Below, one piece after another: positions 9,514 through 16,866 of a stretch of 64,000 nucleotides of DNA. This DNA comes from an uncultured Acetobacteraceae bacterium (lineage in GTDB: Bacteria; Pseudomonadota; Alphaproteobacteria; Acetobacterales; Acetobacteraceae), in contig CAIXEA010000152.1 in NCBI GenBank assembly GCA_903918315.1, positions 18,797 through 82,796 on the forward strand, given 5' to 3'. Below the pieces are notes generated by a model that was given only the letters and a program-made list of their open reading frames with translations, was not told where the DNA came from and searched no databases. The position numbers and the translations under genes were made by a program. The stretch's first letter is position 1, and each line of letters opens with the position of its first letter.

Positions 9514-9588
9514 TCATCCTCGGGCGTGACCCGGGGACCACCCCAAGCACGGTGCCGGAACGGGTCCTCGGGTCACGCCCGAGGATGA
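9514..9588. repeat. REP-like inverted repeat between dctP and dctQ
   Basis: The arm 9514-9539 (TCATCCTCGGGCGTGACCCG...) is matched by its reverse complement at about 9562-9588, about 26 bp with one mismatch and a spacer of about 22 bp. The transcript would fold into a long hairpin in the 115-bp gap between the binding-protein and small-permease genes. Such elements commonly protect upstream mRNA or attenuate read-through, giving more binding protein than permease. Confidence 0.85.
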
Positions 9589-9609
9589 CGAACCGGGGGA
9601 ACGAAACCG

Positions 9610-10122
9610 ATGACCAACCTCTACCGCCGCGCGATGGACGCGCTCTATCTGGGCTGCGTCCTGCTGGCCGGGATCGCGATGGTGCTGATCTCCGTTGTTG
9701 TCCCCTGGGGCGTGTTCACCCGCTACGGGCTGAACAGCGCCTCGTCCTGGCCGGAGGCGATGGCGATCCTGCTGTCGATCGTCCTGACCTTCTTCGGCGC
9801 CGCCGCCTGCTACCGCCTGGGCCTGCATATGCGGGTGTCCTTCGTGCGCGATCACCTGCCGGTGCCGCTCGCCAGAGTGTCAGACCTGCTGGCTGAACTC
9901 CTGATGCTGGCGGTCGGGATGTTCATGACCGTCAACGGCTTCGCCCTCTGCCAGACCACCTGGAACCAGTCGATCGCGGAGTTCCCGGCCCTGTCCGTCG
10001 GCCTGACCTATCTGCCGATCCCGCTGGGCGGCATCTGCCTGATGCTGTTCGTGATTGAGCATGTCTGGATCGGGCGGGCGCCGGATCCCTTCGCTTCCGA
10101 AACCGGACATGGGGGGCACTGA
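9610..10122 (+). CDS. dctQ: TRAP transporter small permease (DctQ)
   Basis: 170 aa with four hydrophobic segments. The first, GCVLLAGIAMVLISVVVPWG, is followed by FTRYGLNSASSWPEAMAI, the conserved DctQ loop with the WPE tryptophan/glutamate. It is the small membrane subunit that pairs with DctM. The gene follows the hairpin at 9514-9588 and ends one base before the dctM ATG, so the two permease subunits are translationally close while dctP is set apart. GGGGGAACGAAACCG precedes the ATG. Confidence 0.9.
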   Translation: MTNLYRRAMDALYLGCVLLAGIAMVLISVVVPWGVFTRYGLNSASSWPEAMAILLSIVLTFFGAAACYRLGLHMRVSFVRDHLPVPLARVSDLLAELLMLAVGMFMTVNGFALCQTTWNQSIAEFPALSVGLTYLPIPLGGICLMLFVIEHVWIGRAPDPFASETGHGGH

Positions 10123-10123
10123 G

Positions 10124-11401
10124 ATGAACGTTCTGATCGTTATCGGTGTTCTGTTCTTCTGCATCACCATCGGGATGCCGATCGCCTATTCCTTGGGGCT
10201 GGCGGCGCTGGCGGCGGCCTGGTGGACGGATATCCCGATCGAGGCGGTGATGCTCCAGGTGTCATCGGGGGTCAGCAAATTCGCGATGCTGACCATTCCC
10301 TTCTTCGTGCTGGCCGGGGCCTTGATGGCCGAAGGGGGTATCGCCCGACGGCTTGTCGGCTTTGCCAATGTGCTGGTGGGGTTCCTGCGCGTGCGCGGCG
10401 GGCTGGCGGTCGTCAACATCATCGCCACAACCTTCATGTCCGGCATTTCCGGTTCGGCCGTCGCCGACATCTCCGCCATCGGATCGGTGATGATCCCGCA
10501 GATGGAGAAGGTGGGGTATCCCCGCGTGTTCTCCACCAATGTCACCATCAGCGCCTCGGTCCAGGCGCTGCTGATCCCGCCCAGCCATAACGCGGTCATC
10601 TATTCGCTGGCCACGGGCGGGACGATTTCGATCCTGAGCCTGTTTCTGGCTGGCGTCGTCCCGGGGCTGCTGCTGGGCTTCTCGCTGATCGTGCTGTGCC
10701 TGGTGCTGGCCTATCGCAACGACTACCCGAAGGGGGAGCCGATCCCGCTGCGGCAGGCGGCGAAGCTGGCGGTGGATGCGTTCTGGGGGCTGATCACGCT
10801 GATCATCATCCTCGGCGGCATTCTGGGCGGGGTGTTCACGGCGGTGGAGGCCGGCGCGGTCGCCTGCGTCTGGGCGTTCTTCGTGACCATGTTCATCTAT
10901 CGGGAGTATCGCTGGCGCGACCTGCCGGGGCTGGTGCACCGGACGCTGCGCACGGTGGCGATGGTGATGACGCTGATCGCCTTCGCGTCGTCGGTTGGCT
11001 ACATGATGGCGCTGATGCGGGTGCCGGCGCAGATCACGGCGTTCTTCCTGACGATCTCGCACGACAAGAACGTCATCCTGCTGATGGTGAACGTGCTGCT
11101 GCTGGTGCTGGGCTGCCTGGTGGACATGGCCCCGGCCATCCTGATCTGCACGCCCATCCTGCTGCCGGTGATGATGAACTTCGGCGTCGATCCGGTGCAT
11201 TTCGGCATGATCATGCTCATGAACCTCGGCATCGGCTTGTGCCACCCGCCGGTCGGCGCGATCCTGTTCGTGGGCTGCGCGGTGGGCAAGGTACGGCTGG
11301 AAGACGTGATGAAGGAGATCTGGCCGTTCTATCTGGTCATGTTCTTCGTGCTGATGCTCGTGACCTATGTGCCGGGGATTTCGCTTTGGCTGGTGCGATG
11401 A
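10124..11401 (+). CDS. dctM: TRAP transporter large permease (DctM)
   Basis: 425 aa from ATG 10124. The start was moved inward from the ORF track because dctQ ends at 10122. It has about 12 hydrophobic segments and the DctM landmarks FFVLAGALMAEGGIARRL, TTFMSGISGSAVAD, LIPPSHNAVIYS and NLGIGLCHPPVGAILFVG. It forms the transport channel and uses a sodium gradient in known members. It sits in an operon with dctP and dctQ and is followed after 13 bp by a 2-hydroxyacid dehydrogenase. Confidence 0.93.
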   Translation: MNVLIVIGVLFFCITIGMPIAYSLGLAALAAAWWTDIPIEAVMLQVSSGVSKFAMLTIPFFVLAGALMAEGGIARRLVGFANVLVGFLRVRGGLAVVNIIATTFMSGISGSAVADISAIGSVMIPQMEKVGYPRVFSTNVTISASVQALLIPPSHNAVIYSLATGGTISILSLFLAGVVPGLLLGFSLIVLCLVLAYRNDYPKGEPIPLRQAAKLAVDAFWGLITLIIILGGILGGVFTAVEAGAVACVWAFFVTMFIYREYRWRDLPGLVHRTLRTVAMVMTLIAFASSVGYMMALMRVPAQITAFFLTISHDKNVILLMVNVLLLVLGCLVDMAPAILICTPILLPVMMNFGVDPVHFGMIMLMNLGIGLCHPPVGAILFVGCAVGKVRLEDVMKEIWPFYLVMFFVLMLVTYVPGISLWLVR

Positions 11402-11414
11402 GGGGGGTGGTGCG

Positions 11415-12332
11415 ATGAAGGGCCTGTTTCTGGACGCGGTCGACGACCTGGCCTCGGTGTTCCAGCGCGTGTCCCGCGCGGGCGATCCGCCGGTCGATGT
11501 GAACGAGCAGGGCGATATCGACCCCGCCGCTTTGCCCGGCCTGATCGCCGGCTACGACTTCGTGCTGAACGACCACACCCAGATGCCGACGGAGGCCATG
11601 CGCGCCTGCACCGGGCTGAAGCACGTCATCTTCCTGGGCACCGGCGCGCGCAGCTACATGAACCCCGAGGAGCTGGCCGAACTCGGCATCACCGTCCACA
11701 TCATCAAGGGCTATGGCGACACCGCGGTGGCGGAGCATGCCATCGCGCTGATGTGGGCCGCCGCGCGCGGGCTGGCGGCGATGGACGGCGGCATGCGGGC
11801 GGGCAACTGGCTGCGGACCGAGGGCATGGAACTGACCGGCAAGACCATCGGCCTGCTGGGCTTCGGCGGCATCGCGCAGGAGGTGGCGCGGATCGCGGGC
11901 GGGTCGGGCATGACGGTGCTGGCCTGGAACCGCTCCCCCAAGAGCGCGCCCGGGGTGACCTTCGTCGATCTGGACACACTGCTGGCGGAGAGTCAGGTGC
12001 TGTCGATCCACCTGCTGCTGAACGACGAGACCCGCGGTTTCCTGACGGCGGAGCACATCGCCCGGATGCGCCCGGGGGCGATTCTGGTGAACACGGCGCG
12101 CGGCGCGGTGGTGGATGAGGCGGCGATGATCGCGGCCCTGCGGTCGGGGCATCTGCGGCATGCGGCGCTGGACGTGTTCACGACCGAGCCGCTGCCGGCG
12201 GGGCATGAACTGACCACCCTGCCGAATGTGACCCTGTCGGCGCATAGCGCGTTCCGCACGCCGGAGGCCAGCGACAAGCTGCTGCGGATGGCGATGGACA
12301 TTGCGTGCGGGTTGGCGTCCGGGGGGTCGTAA
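11415..12332 (+). CDS. D-isomer specific 2-hydroxyacid dehydrogenase family protein
   Basis: 305 aa from ATG 11415. The NAD-binding motif is GLLGFGGIAQEVARIAG and the catalytic-region signature is VNTARGAVVDEAAM, followed by the LDVFTTEPLP and SAHSAFRTPEA segments that hold the Glu and His of the family. The reaction is NAD(P)H-linked interconversion of a 2-keto acid and a D-2-hydroxy acid. The position directly behind the TRAP genes suggests that it processes the imported acid. The next features are the tRNA-Leu and an unrelated lyase operon, so this gene probably closes the TRAP transcription unit. Confidence 0.88.
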   Translation: MKGLFLDAVDDLASVFQRVSRAGDPPVDVNEQGDIDPAALPGLIAGYDFVLNDHTQMPTEAMRACTGLKHVIFLGTGARSYMNPEELAELGITVHIIKGYGDTAVAEHAIALMWAAARGLAAMDGGMRAGNWLRTEGMELTGKTIGLLGFGGIAQEVARIAGGSGMTVLAWNRSPKSAPGVTFVDLDTLLAESQVLSIHLLLNDETRGFLTAEHIARMRPGAILVNTARGAVVDEAAMIAALRSGHLRHAALDVFTTEPLPAGHELTTLPNVTLSAHSAFRTPEASDKLLRMAMDIACGLASGGS

Positions 12333-12380
12333 TTGCCCCCTCCCCGTCCCTGTTTGGGGATGGTATGAAGGGTGGTCAGT

Positions 12381-12463
12381 GCCCGCCTGGCGGAATGGTA
12401 GACGCAGCGGACTTAAAATCCGCAGCTGGAAACGGCGTGCCGGTTCGAGTCCGGCGGTGGGCA
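12381..12463 (+). tRNA. tRNA-Leu (anticodon TAA)
   Basis: The acceptor arms GCCCGCC and GGTGGGC pair, the anticodon stem GCGGA/TCCGC encloses the loop CTTAAAA with anticodon TAA, the T-loop GGTTCGAGTCC is canonical, and a long variable arm (about CTGGAAACGGC) marks a class II tRNA. The discriminator base is A; CCA is not encoded. It is followed by an unusually AT-rich stretch of about 70 bp. It decodes UUA, a rare codon in a genome this rich in GC. Confidence 0.95.
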
Positions 12464-12608
12464 TTCCCCAATACATCGATATAAACATACGACTTTAAAT
12501 CATATACCATTTTTGTTTTGAAATAATATTTGGATATGACGCCCGCCCTTGTGGCCCGGCACCCCGCTTCCTAAGCTCCCACCCACAAACCTTGTCCAAG
12601 GAGCCGCC

Positions 12609-13967
12609 ATGAGCGACGCACTCCCGACCGCCACCCGCGTGTCGGACCCCGGCATTCGCGCCCTCTATCAGTTGGAAAACCGCTGGCAGGCCTGGCTGGA
12701 TGTGGAGGCCGCGCTGGCCCGCGCCCAGGCCGAACTCGGCATCATCCCCGCCGCCGCGGCCGAGGCCATCGCCAAGGCCGCGCATCTGAACCTGATGGAC
12801 CGCGCCCGCATCGATGAGGGCTTTGCCCGCACCGGCCACACCATCGTACCGCTGGTCTGGGAACTCAGCCGCGTGACCGGCGAAGAGCATGGCGGCTGGG
12901 TCCATTGGGGCGCGACCACCCAGAACATCACCCAAACGGGTGATCTTCTGGTCCTGCGCCAGGCGCACCAGGTCTTCCTACGCCTGATCGGGGAAACCCT
13001 GGCAGCCATGGCGGACCTCGCCGAACGGGGGGCGGATATGCCGATTGCCGGGCGGACGCATGGGCAGCACGCGGTGCCGGCGACGTTTGGCTACAAGGTC
13101 GCGGTCTGGATCGACGAGCTCATCCGCCATACCGAGCGTTTCAAGCAGGCCGCGCCGCGCCTGTTCGTCGCCATGCTGGGCGGTGGTGCGGGCACCTATG
13201 CCTCCCTCGGCAAGATGGGTCCGCCGGTGCAGCAGGGGATCGGTCGTCTGCTGGGCTTCGGTTCGATGACCGTGCCGTCGCGCGCCATCGGCGATCACCT
13301 GGGGGAGAATATCTGCCTGCTGGGCATGCTGGCCGCCACCTGCGGCAAGATCGGGCGCGAAATCTACACACTGATGAAGACCGAATATGGGGAGGTCGAG
13401 GAGCCCGTGCCCCCCGGCACCGTCGGATCCTCCACCATGCCGCAGAAGCGGAACCCCAAGCTCTGCCAGGACATCATCGCCGCGGCGGCGGAGATCCGCT
13501 CCTGCGTGCCCCTGGCGCTGGAGGCGATGACCACCGAGCATGAAGCGGACCGCACCACCAGCGTGATGTTCGATGCCGCCGAGGCCCGTGCCTGCATCGC
13601 CACCGGCGACATGCTGGCCCGGCTGGGGGAGATCATGCGGGGCCTGAAGCTCGACCCGAAGCGGATGCGCAGCAATCTGGATCTTGGCGGCGGGCTGATC
13701 ATGGCGGAGGCGGTGATGCTCGACCTCGGCGCAGCTTTGGGCCGCCAGCACGCGCATGACGTGGTGTACGACTCCGCGATGGCGGCGGCGGAGCAGGGCG
13801 TGTCGTTCGGCGGCCTGCTGACGGCGGATCCACGGGTGACCGCGCATATGACGCCGGAGGCGATCCAGACGCTGTTGGACCCGACGGCCTATACCGGATT
13901 GTGCTCGGAGATGGCGCAGGAGGGCGCGGCGCGGGCCCGGGCAGCGGCGAAGGCGTTGGTGGGATGA
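12609..13967 (+). CDS. Adenylosuccinate lyase / 3-carboxy-muconate cycloisomerase superfamily lyase
   Basis: 452 aa from ATG 12609, preceded by AAGGAGCCGCC. The superfamily signature GSSTMPQKRNP is intact, as are the substrate-binding segments GWVHWGATTQNITQTGD and PIAGRTHGQHAVPATFG. Enzymes of this class eliminate fumarate or open lactones by anti-elimination. The length suits the CMLE-like and aryl-lyase subgroups as well as PurB; the purine operon context of true PurB is absent, and the gene is translationally coupled to a RidA protein, which favours catabolism. The exact substrate is open. Confidence 0.85.
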   Translation: MSDALPTATRVSDPGIRALYQLENRWQAWLDVEAALARAQAELGIIPAAAAEAIAKAAHLNLMDRARIDEGFARTGHTIVPLVWELSRVTGEEHGGWVHWGATTQNITQTGDLLVLRQAHQVFLRLIGETLAAMADLAERGADMPIAGRTHGQHAVPATFGYKVAVWIDELIRHTERFKQAAPRLFVAMLGGGAGTYASLGKMGPPVQQGIGRLLGFGSMTVPSRAIGDHLGENICLLGMLAATCGKIGREIYTLMKTEYGEVEEPVPPGTVGSSTMPQKRNPKLCQDIIAAAAEIRSCVPLALEAMTTEHEADRTTSVMFDAAEARACIATGDMLARLGEIMRGLKLDPKRMRSNLDLGGGLIMAEAVMLDLGAALGRQHAHDVVYDSAMAAAEQGVSFGGLLTADPRVTAHMTPEAIQTLLDPTAYTGLCSEMAQEGAARARAAAKALVG

Positions 13968-14341
13968 TCGAACGTTTGATGGTGCCGGGGCAGCTGGAAC
14001 CGGTCAGCCACTACTGCCATGTGGTGCGGGCCGGCAATCTGATCTGGGTGTCGGGCGCGGTGGGGGTGAAGCCAGACGGCTCCATCCCCGACAGCGTCGC
14101 CGAACAGGCGGAGGTCGCCCTGGCCAATATCGACGCCTGCCTGAAAGCGGCCGGGGCGGCGGCGGAGCATGTGGTGAAGGTCAACGTCTACCTGACCGAC
14201 ATCGCCGATCGCGGGCTGATCAACCCGCCGCGGCAGCGGTATTTTGGGGAGCATCGGCCGGCCTCCACGCTGGTCGGCGTGGCGGCGCTGGTGCTGCCGG
14301 CGCTGAAGGTGGAGATCGAGGCGCAGGCGGTTATTCCGTGA
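13964..14341 (+). CDS. RidA family protein (enamine/imine deaminase-like)
   Basis: 125 aa from ATG 13964, overlapping the lyase stop by four bases (ATGA), so translation is coupled. RidA features include YCHVVRAGNLIWVSGAVG, the helix AEVALANIDACLKAAGAAAEHVVKVNVYLTD and the C-terminal RPASTLVGV, whose Arg contacts the substrate carboxylate in canonical members. Proteins of this family hydrolyse reactive enamines/imines released by PLP or amino-acid enzymes, or act as hydrolases in aromatic catabolic operons. The partnership with the upstream lyase suggests a shared pathway. Confidence 0.87.
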   Translation: MIERLMVPGQLEPVSHYCHVVRAGNLIWVSGAVGVKPDGSIPDSVAEQAEVALANIDACLKAAGAAAEHVVKVNVYLTDIADRGLINPPRQRYFGEHRPASTLVGVAALVLPALKVEIEAQAVIP

Positions 14342-14414
14342 TGCGTCACCCAAGGCTGTGAACACGCGGTCGATTTTCGCGATACATGACCATCTGGATA
14401 GTCAGGAAGTGCCC

Positions 14415-14657
14415 GTGACCCGTGTTACCCTCGCCGACGCAAAGGCCCATCTCAGCGCGTTGGTCGACCAGGCTGTGCGCGGCGAGACGATCCAGATCAC
14501 CCGCCGCGGCAAACCGGTAGCAGAAATCACTGCAATTGGCGCCGCGCGCGAGCCGATTGACCTGGGGTTGCTGCAAATCCTGACCGGGTCGATGCCACCG
14601 CAGGCAGTGCCAGCCCGGGCCTGGCTGCGGCGGCAACGGGATGAGGCGCGTTATTGA
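14415..14657 (+). CDS. Type II antitoxin, Phd/YefM-like
   Basis: About 80 aa from GTG 14415, with AGGA eight bases upstream; GTG 14358 used by the track would add 19 residues without family support. TRVTLADAKAHLSALVDQAV and the following GETIQITRRGKPVAEI are the Phd/YefM fold that represses its own promoter and covers a PIN-type toxin. The stop overlaps a TTG that begins a toxin-like sequence, but that toxin is broken (see next entry). The antitoxin therefore appears to be an orphan. Confidence 0.85.
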   Translation: MTRVTLADAKAHLSALVDQAVRGETIQITRRGKPVAEITAIGAAREPIDLGLLQILTGSMPPQAVPARAWLRRQRDEARY

Positions 14658-14744
14658 CGGTCTACTTCGACACCTCGCTGCACGCTGGATCGACGGATGG
14701 CGGAAGCGGGTGCCACACTCGGCGTAGGGACGCACCTGCTCTGA
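14654..14744 (+). pseudogene. Remnant of a VapC-type PIN toxin (internal deletion and frameshift)
   Basis: The TTG at 14654 overlaps the antitoxin stop and encodes LTVYFDTS, the first strand of a PIN domain with its first catalytic Asp. About 10 codons later, another frame reads LDRRMAEAGATLGVGTHLL and stops at 14744, which resembles the usual VapC C-terminus (YDRRLAEAA-ALGL). The roughly 100 central residues that hold the other acidic catalytic positions are gone. This is too short for the ORF track. Reading it as toxin decay is inference from the two recognisable ends. Confidence 0.65.
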
Positions 14745-14816
14745 TCGAGGCGCTACTGCTGGTCTCGGATGGCTCGGGGGCTGTTGGCATCATCCGGCTC
14801 CGGTGAGCGCGGATGA

Positions 14817-15218
14817 TCAGCCGCGCATGACCCGCAACGACAAAAAAGCCTCCATTGGATCGAAGTCCCTGTCATCGTGCAGCAGCGTATGGCCGTGCGT
14901 GAGGCAGAAAGCCCCGATGATGAGATCAGCGGTTTTACGCACCGTGATCCCGCGTGATCGCAACGCTCGATAAAACCGGGCGGCTGCCACGGCGAGTTCC
15001 GGCGAAAGCATGGGAGCGATCGGATACGCCCGGAGGCCCAGCTCGATCCTGGCAGCATGGATCTCGTCGCGCGCGCCTTGCAATAGCTCCAGCAGGATCA
15101 GATCGCCGATGAGTATCCGATCATCATCCCGATCGATCAGCAACGCGAGAGCGGCGACTGCCGGCGTATCCAGCCCGCGGAGATGCGAAATCCAGACCGA
15201 GCTATCGACAACGATCAT
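14817..15218 (-). CDS. vapC: VapC-type PIN-domain toxin (ribonuclease)
   Basis: 133 aa. MIVVDSSVWISHLRG carries the first catalytic Asp; LILLELLQGARD supplies the Glu; the later acidic residues are in RKTADLIIGAFCLTHGHTLL and HDDRDFDPM. All four acidic positions of a PIN nuclease appear present, so the toxin looks intact. The start overlaps the vapB stop by four bases. VapC toxins cleave tRNA or rRNA when the antitoxin is degraded. The pair is oriented toward the decayed toxin at 14654. Confidence 0.92.
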   Translation of the reverse strand: MIVVDSSVWISHLRGLDTPAVAALALLIDRDDDRILIGDLILLELLQGARDEIHAARIELGLRAYPIAPMLSPELAVAAARFYRALRSRGITVRKTADLIIGAFCLTHGHTLLHDDRDFDPMEAFLSLRVMRG

Positions 15219-15427
15219 GCGGGCGGATGATCCGCGCGGCCCTCCCGCATCGCATCAAGGTCGCCGTCCCATCCAAGTCCGACCAAATCGGCGAAGGCGG
15301 TCCGCCGCCGGTGCCGTTGGACGAGGCCACGCAAGGCTTCCTCAACCGTCGCCTTTTTGGTGGGTAGCCCGGCCGCCCGCATCGCATCGGCGAGAAGATC
15401 GTCGTCAATCTCGATATTCGTGCGCAT
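15215..15427 (-). CDS. vapB: VapB-type antitoxin
   Basis: 70 aa. MRTNIEIDDDLLADAMRAAG is the ribbon-helix-helix DNA-binding N-terminus typical of VapB (DUF2191 group), and KKATVEEALRGLVQRHRRR continues the second helix; the acidic C-terminus GWDGDLDAMR would wrap the toxin. It is upstream of and overlaps vapC by four bases, the classic layout. Autoregulation at the promoter near 15430-15460 is expected from the family. Confidence 0.92.
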   Translation of the reverse strand: MRTNIEIDDDLLADAMRAAGLPTKKATVEEALRGLVQRHRRRTAFADLVGLGWDGDLDAMREGRADHPPA

Positions 15428-15563
15428 GGTGGCCCTGTGTGTGTAGTTTCACCACATATTGCACATCAGCCTCCGCGATATCCACCGTGTTCCATCGCCT
15501 CTTGCCTTCCTGCCCCCAACCATGGAAATCGGCACCCAACGCCACCCGACCCGGAGCACCCTC

Positions 15564-16412
15564 ATGACCCTAGACATCGACCACCTCCGCTCCTGGATCG
15601 GCAAGCAGGAAACCCTGACCGACCGCGCCACCCTGGTGCCGAACGCGGCGCTGTCGGCGACGCTGGACCGCGACGACCCGGCACCCCAGGCCGGCGATCC
15701 GCTGCCGCCGCTGTGGCATTGGCTGTATTTCCTGCCCCTCGCGCGACAGAGCCAGATCGGCCCCGACGGGCATCCGCAGCGCGGCGGCTTCCTGCCGCCC
15801 GTGCCGCTGCCGCGGCGCATGTGGGCCGGCGGGCGCTTCACCTTCCACAAGCCGATCCGGCTGGAGGAGAAGATGACGCGCGTTTCGACGGTGGCGGATG
15901 TGACGGTGAAGCAGGGCCGCGCCGGATCATTGTGCTTCGTGCTGGTGCGCCATGAGGTGCATGGCGAAGACGGGCTGGCTTTGATGGAAGAGCACGACAT
16001 CGTCTACCGGGACGCCCCGGCGCCGAATGAGCCCCCGCCGGCGCCGAAAGCCGCGCCGGCCGATGCCGTCTGGCACCGCGACATCGTGCCCGACGACGTG
16101 CTGCTGTTCCGCTACTCCGCACTGACCTTCAACGGCCACCGCATCCACTATGACCGGAAATACGTCACCGAGGTGGAGGGCTACCCAGGCCTGATCGTCC
16201 ACGGCCCGCTGATCGCGACGCTGTTGGTGGACCTGCTCCGCCGCAACACGAGCGCGCCCCTGGCATCGTTCAAATTCCGCGCCGTCAGCCCGCTGTTCGA
16301 CATCGCCCCCTTCGCCGTCTGCGGCCGCCCGGGGGAGAACGGGCAGGTGGCGCTGTGGGCGCGCAATGCGCAAGGCAATCTCGCGATGGAGGCGGAGGCC
16401 GTGGTGGGGTAA
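15564..16412 (+). CDS. FAS1-like/MaoC-family acyl-CoA hydratase (mesaconyl/itaconyl-CoA hydratase-like)
   Basis: 282 aa from ATG 15564 with CGGAGCACCCTC upstream. The N-terminal half (residues about 1-150) has the FAS1-like dehydratase pattern with LPPLWHWLYFLP and GGFLPPVPLPRRMWAGG; the C-terminal hot-dog half contains RYSALTFNGHRIHYDRKY and YPGLIVHGPLIATLL, the latter resembling the MaoC hydratase signature. This architecture is known from mesaconyl-C4-CoA and itaconyl-CoA hydratases and HTD2-like proteins. It likely hydrates an unsaturated C4-C5 dicarboxyl-CoA. The carboxyltransferase two genes on may act in the same route. Confidence 0.85.
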   Translation: MTLDIDHLRSWIGKQETLTDRATLVPNAALSATLDRDDPAPQAGDPLPPLWHWLYFLPLARQSQIGPDGHPQRGGFLPPVPLPRRMWAGGRFTFHKPIRLEEKMTRVSTVADVTVKQGRAGSLCFVLVRHEVHGEDGLALMEEHDIVYRDAPAPNEPPPAPKAAPADAVWHRDIVPDDVLLFRYSALTFNGHRIHYDRKYVTEVEGYPGLIVHGPLIATLLVDLLRRNTSAPLASFKFRAVSPLFDIAPFAVCGRPGENGQVALWARNAQGNLAMEAEAVVG

Positions 16413-16444
16413 GCTGGGGACCCCACCCACGGAGAGAGGATGCC

Positions 16445-16762
16445 ATGCGTAACCTCGGGAAAGCGACGCTTGCGCTCATGCTGCTGGCCACACCGGCCCT
16501 GGCGGACAGGATCGACGGCCATTGGTGCGCCCCGGACGGGGCGCGCCGCGTGCAGATCGACGGTTCGGCCATCGTCATCCCCGGCGGCCGCCAGCTTCAG
16601 GGCCTCTATGATCGGCATCATTTCAGCTACGTGGTGCCACCGCCGGAGGCCGCGGCGGGCAAGACGGTGGTGATGGACCTGCTGGGCGAAACCGCGGTGC
16701 AGGTGCAGTTCGGCGATGCCGCGCCGGAAGTCTGGACGCGTTGCGCCCCGCCGCTGAGTTGA
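16445..16762 (+). CDS. Small secreted protein of unknown function
   Basis: 105 aa from ATG 16445. MRNLGKATLALMLLATPALA is a clear signal peptide with ALA cleavage. The mature ~85 residues contain two cysteines (HWCAPDG and WTRCAPPLS) that could form a disulfide, and a run of beta-prone sequence. I do not recognise a named family. It lies between two CoA-pathway genes on the same strand with a 32-bp gap from the hydratase stop. Confidence 0.7.
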   Translation: MRNLGKATLALMLLATPALADRIDGHWCAPDGARRVQIDGSAIVIPGGRQLQGLYDRHHFSYVVPPPEAAAGKTVVMDLLGETAVQVQFGDAAPEVWTRCAPPLS

Positions 16763-16866
16763 CCCCGACAGGAGCGGACCAGCCCCGCGATTTGCCTCTG
16801 GCCGCGATCCTTCATACCGTCCGTCCCAGCCAAAGACGCAAGCCATCAGGCAAGGACGGGAAACGG

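Noticed and set aside
12333-12380. GGGGGG...CCCCC hairpin after the TRAP operon as a terminator
   Set aside because: Short, low specificity in GC-rich DNA and lacks a T-tract; not strong enough to list.
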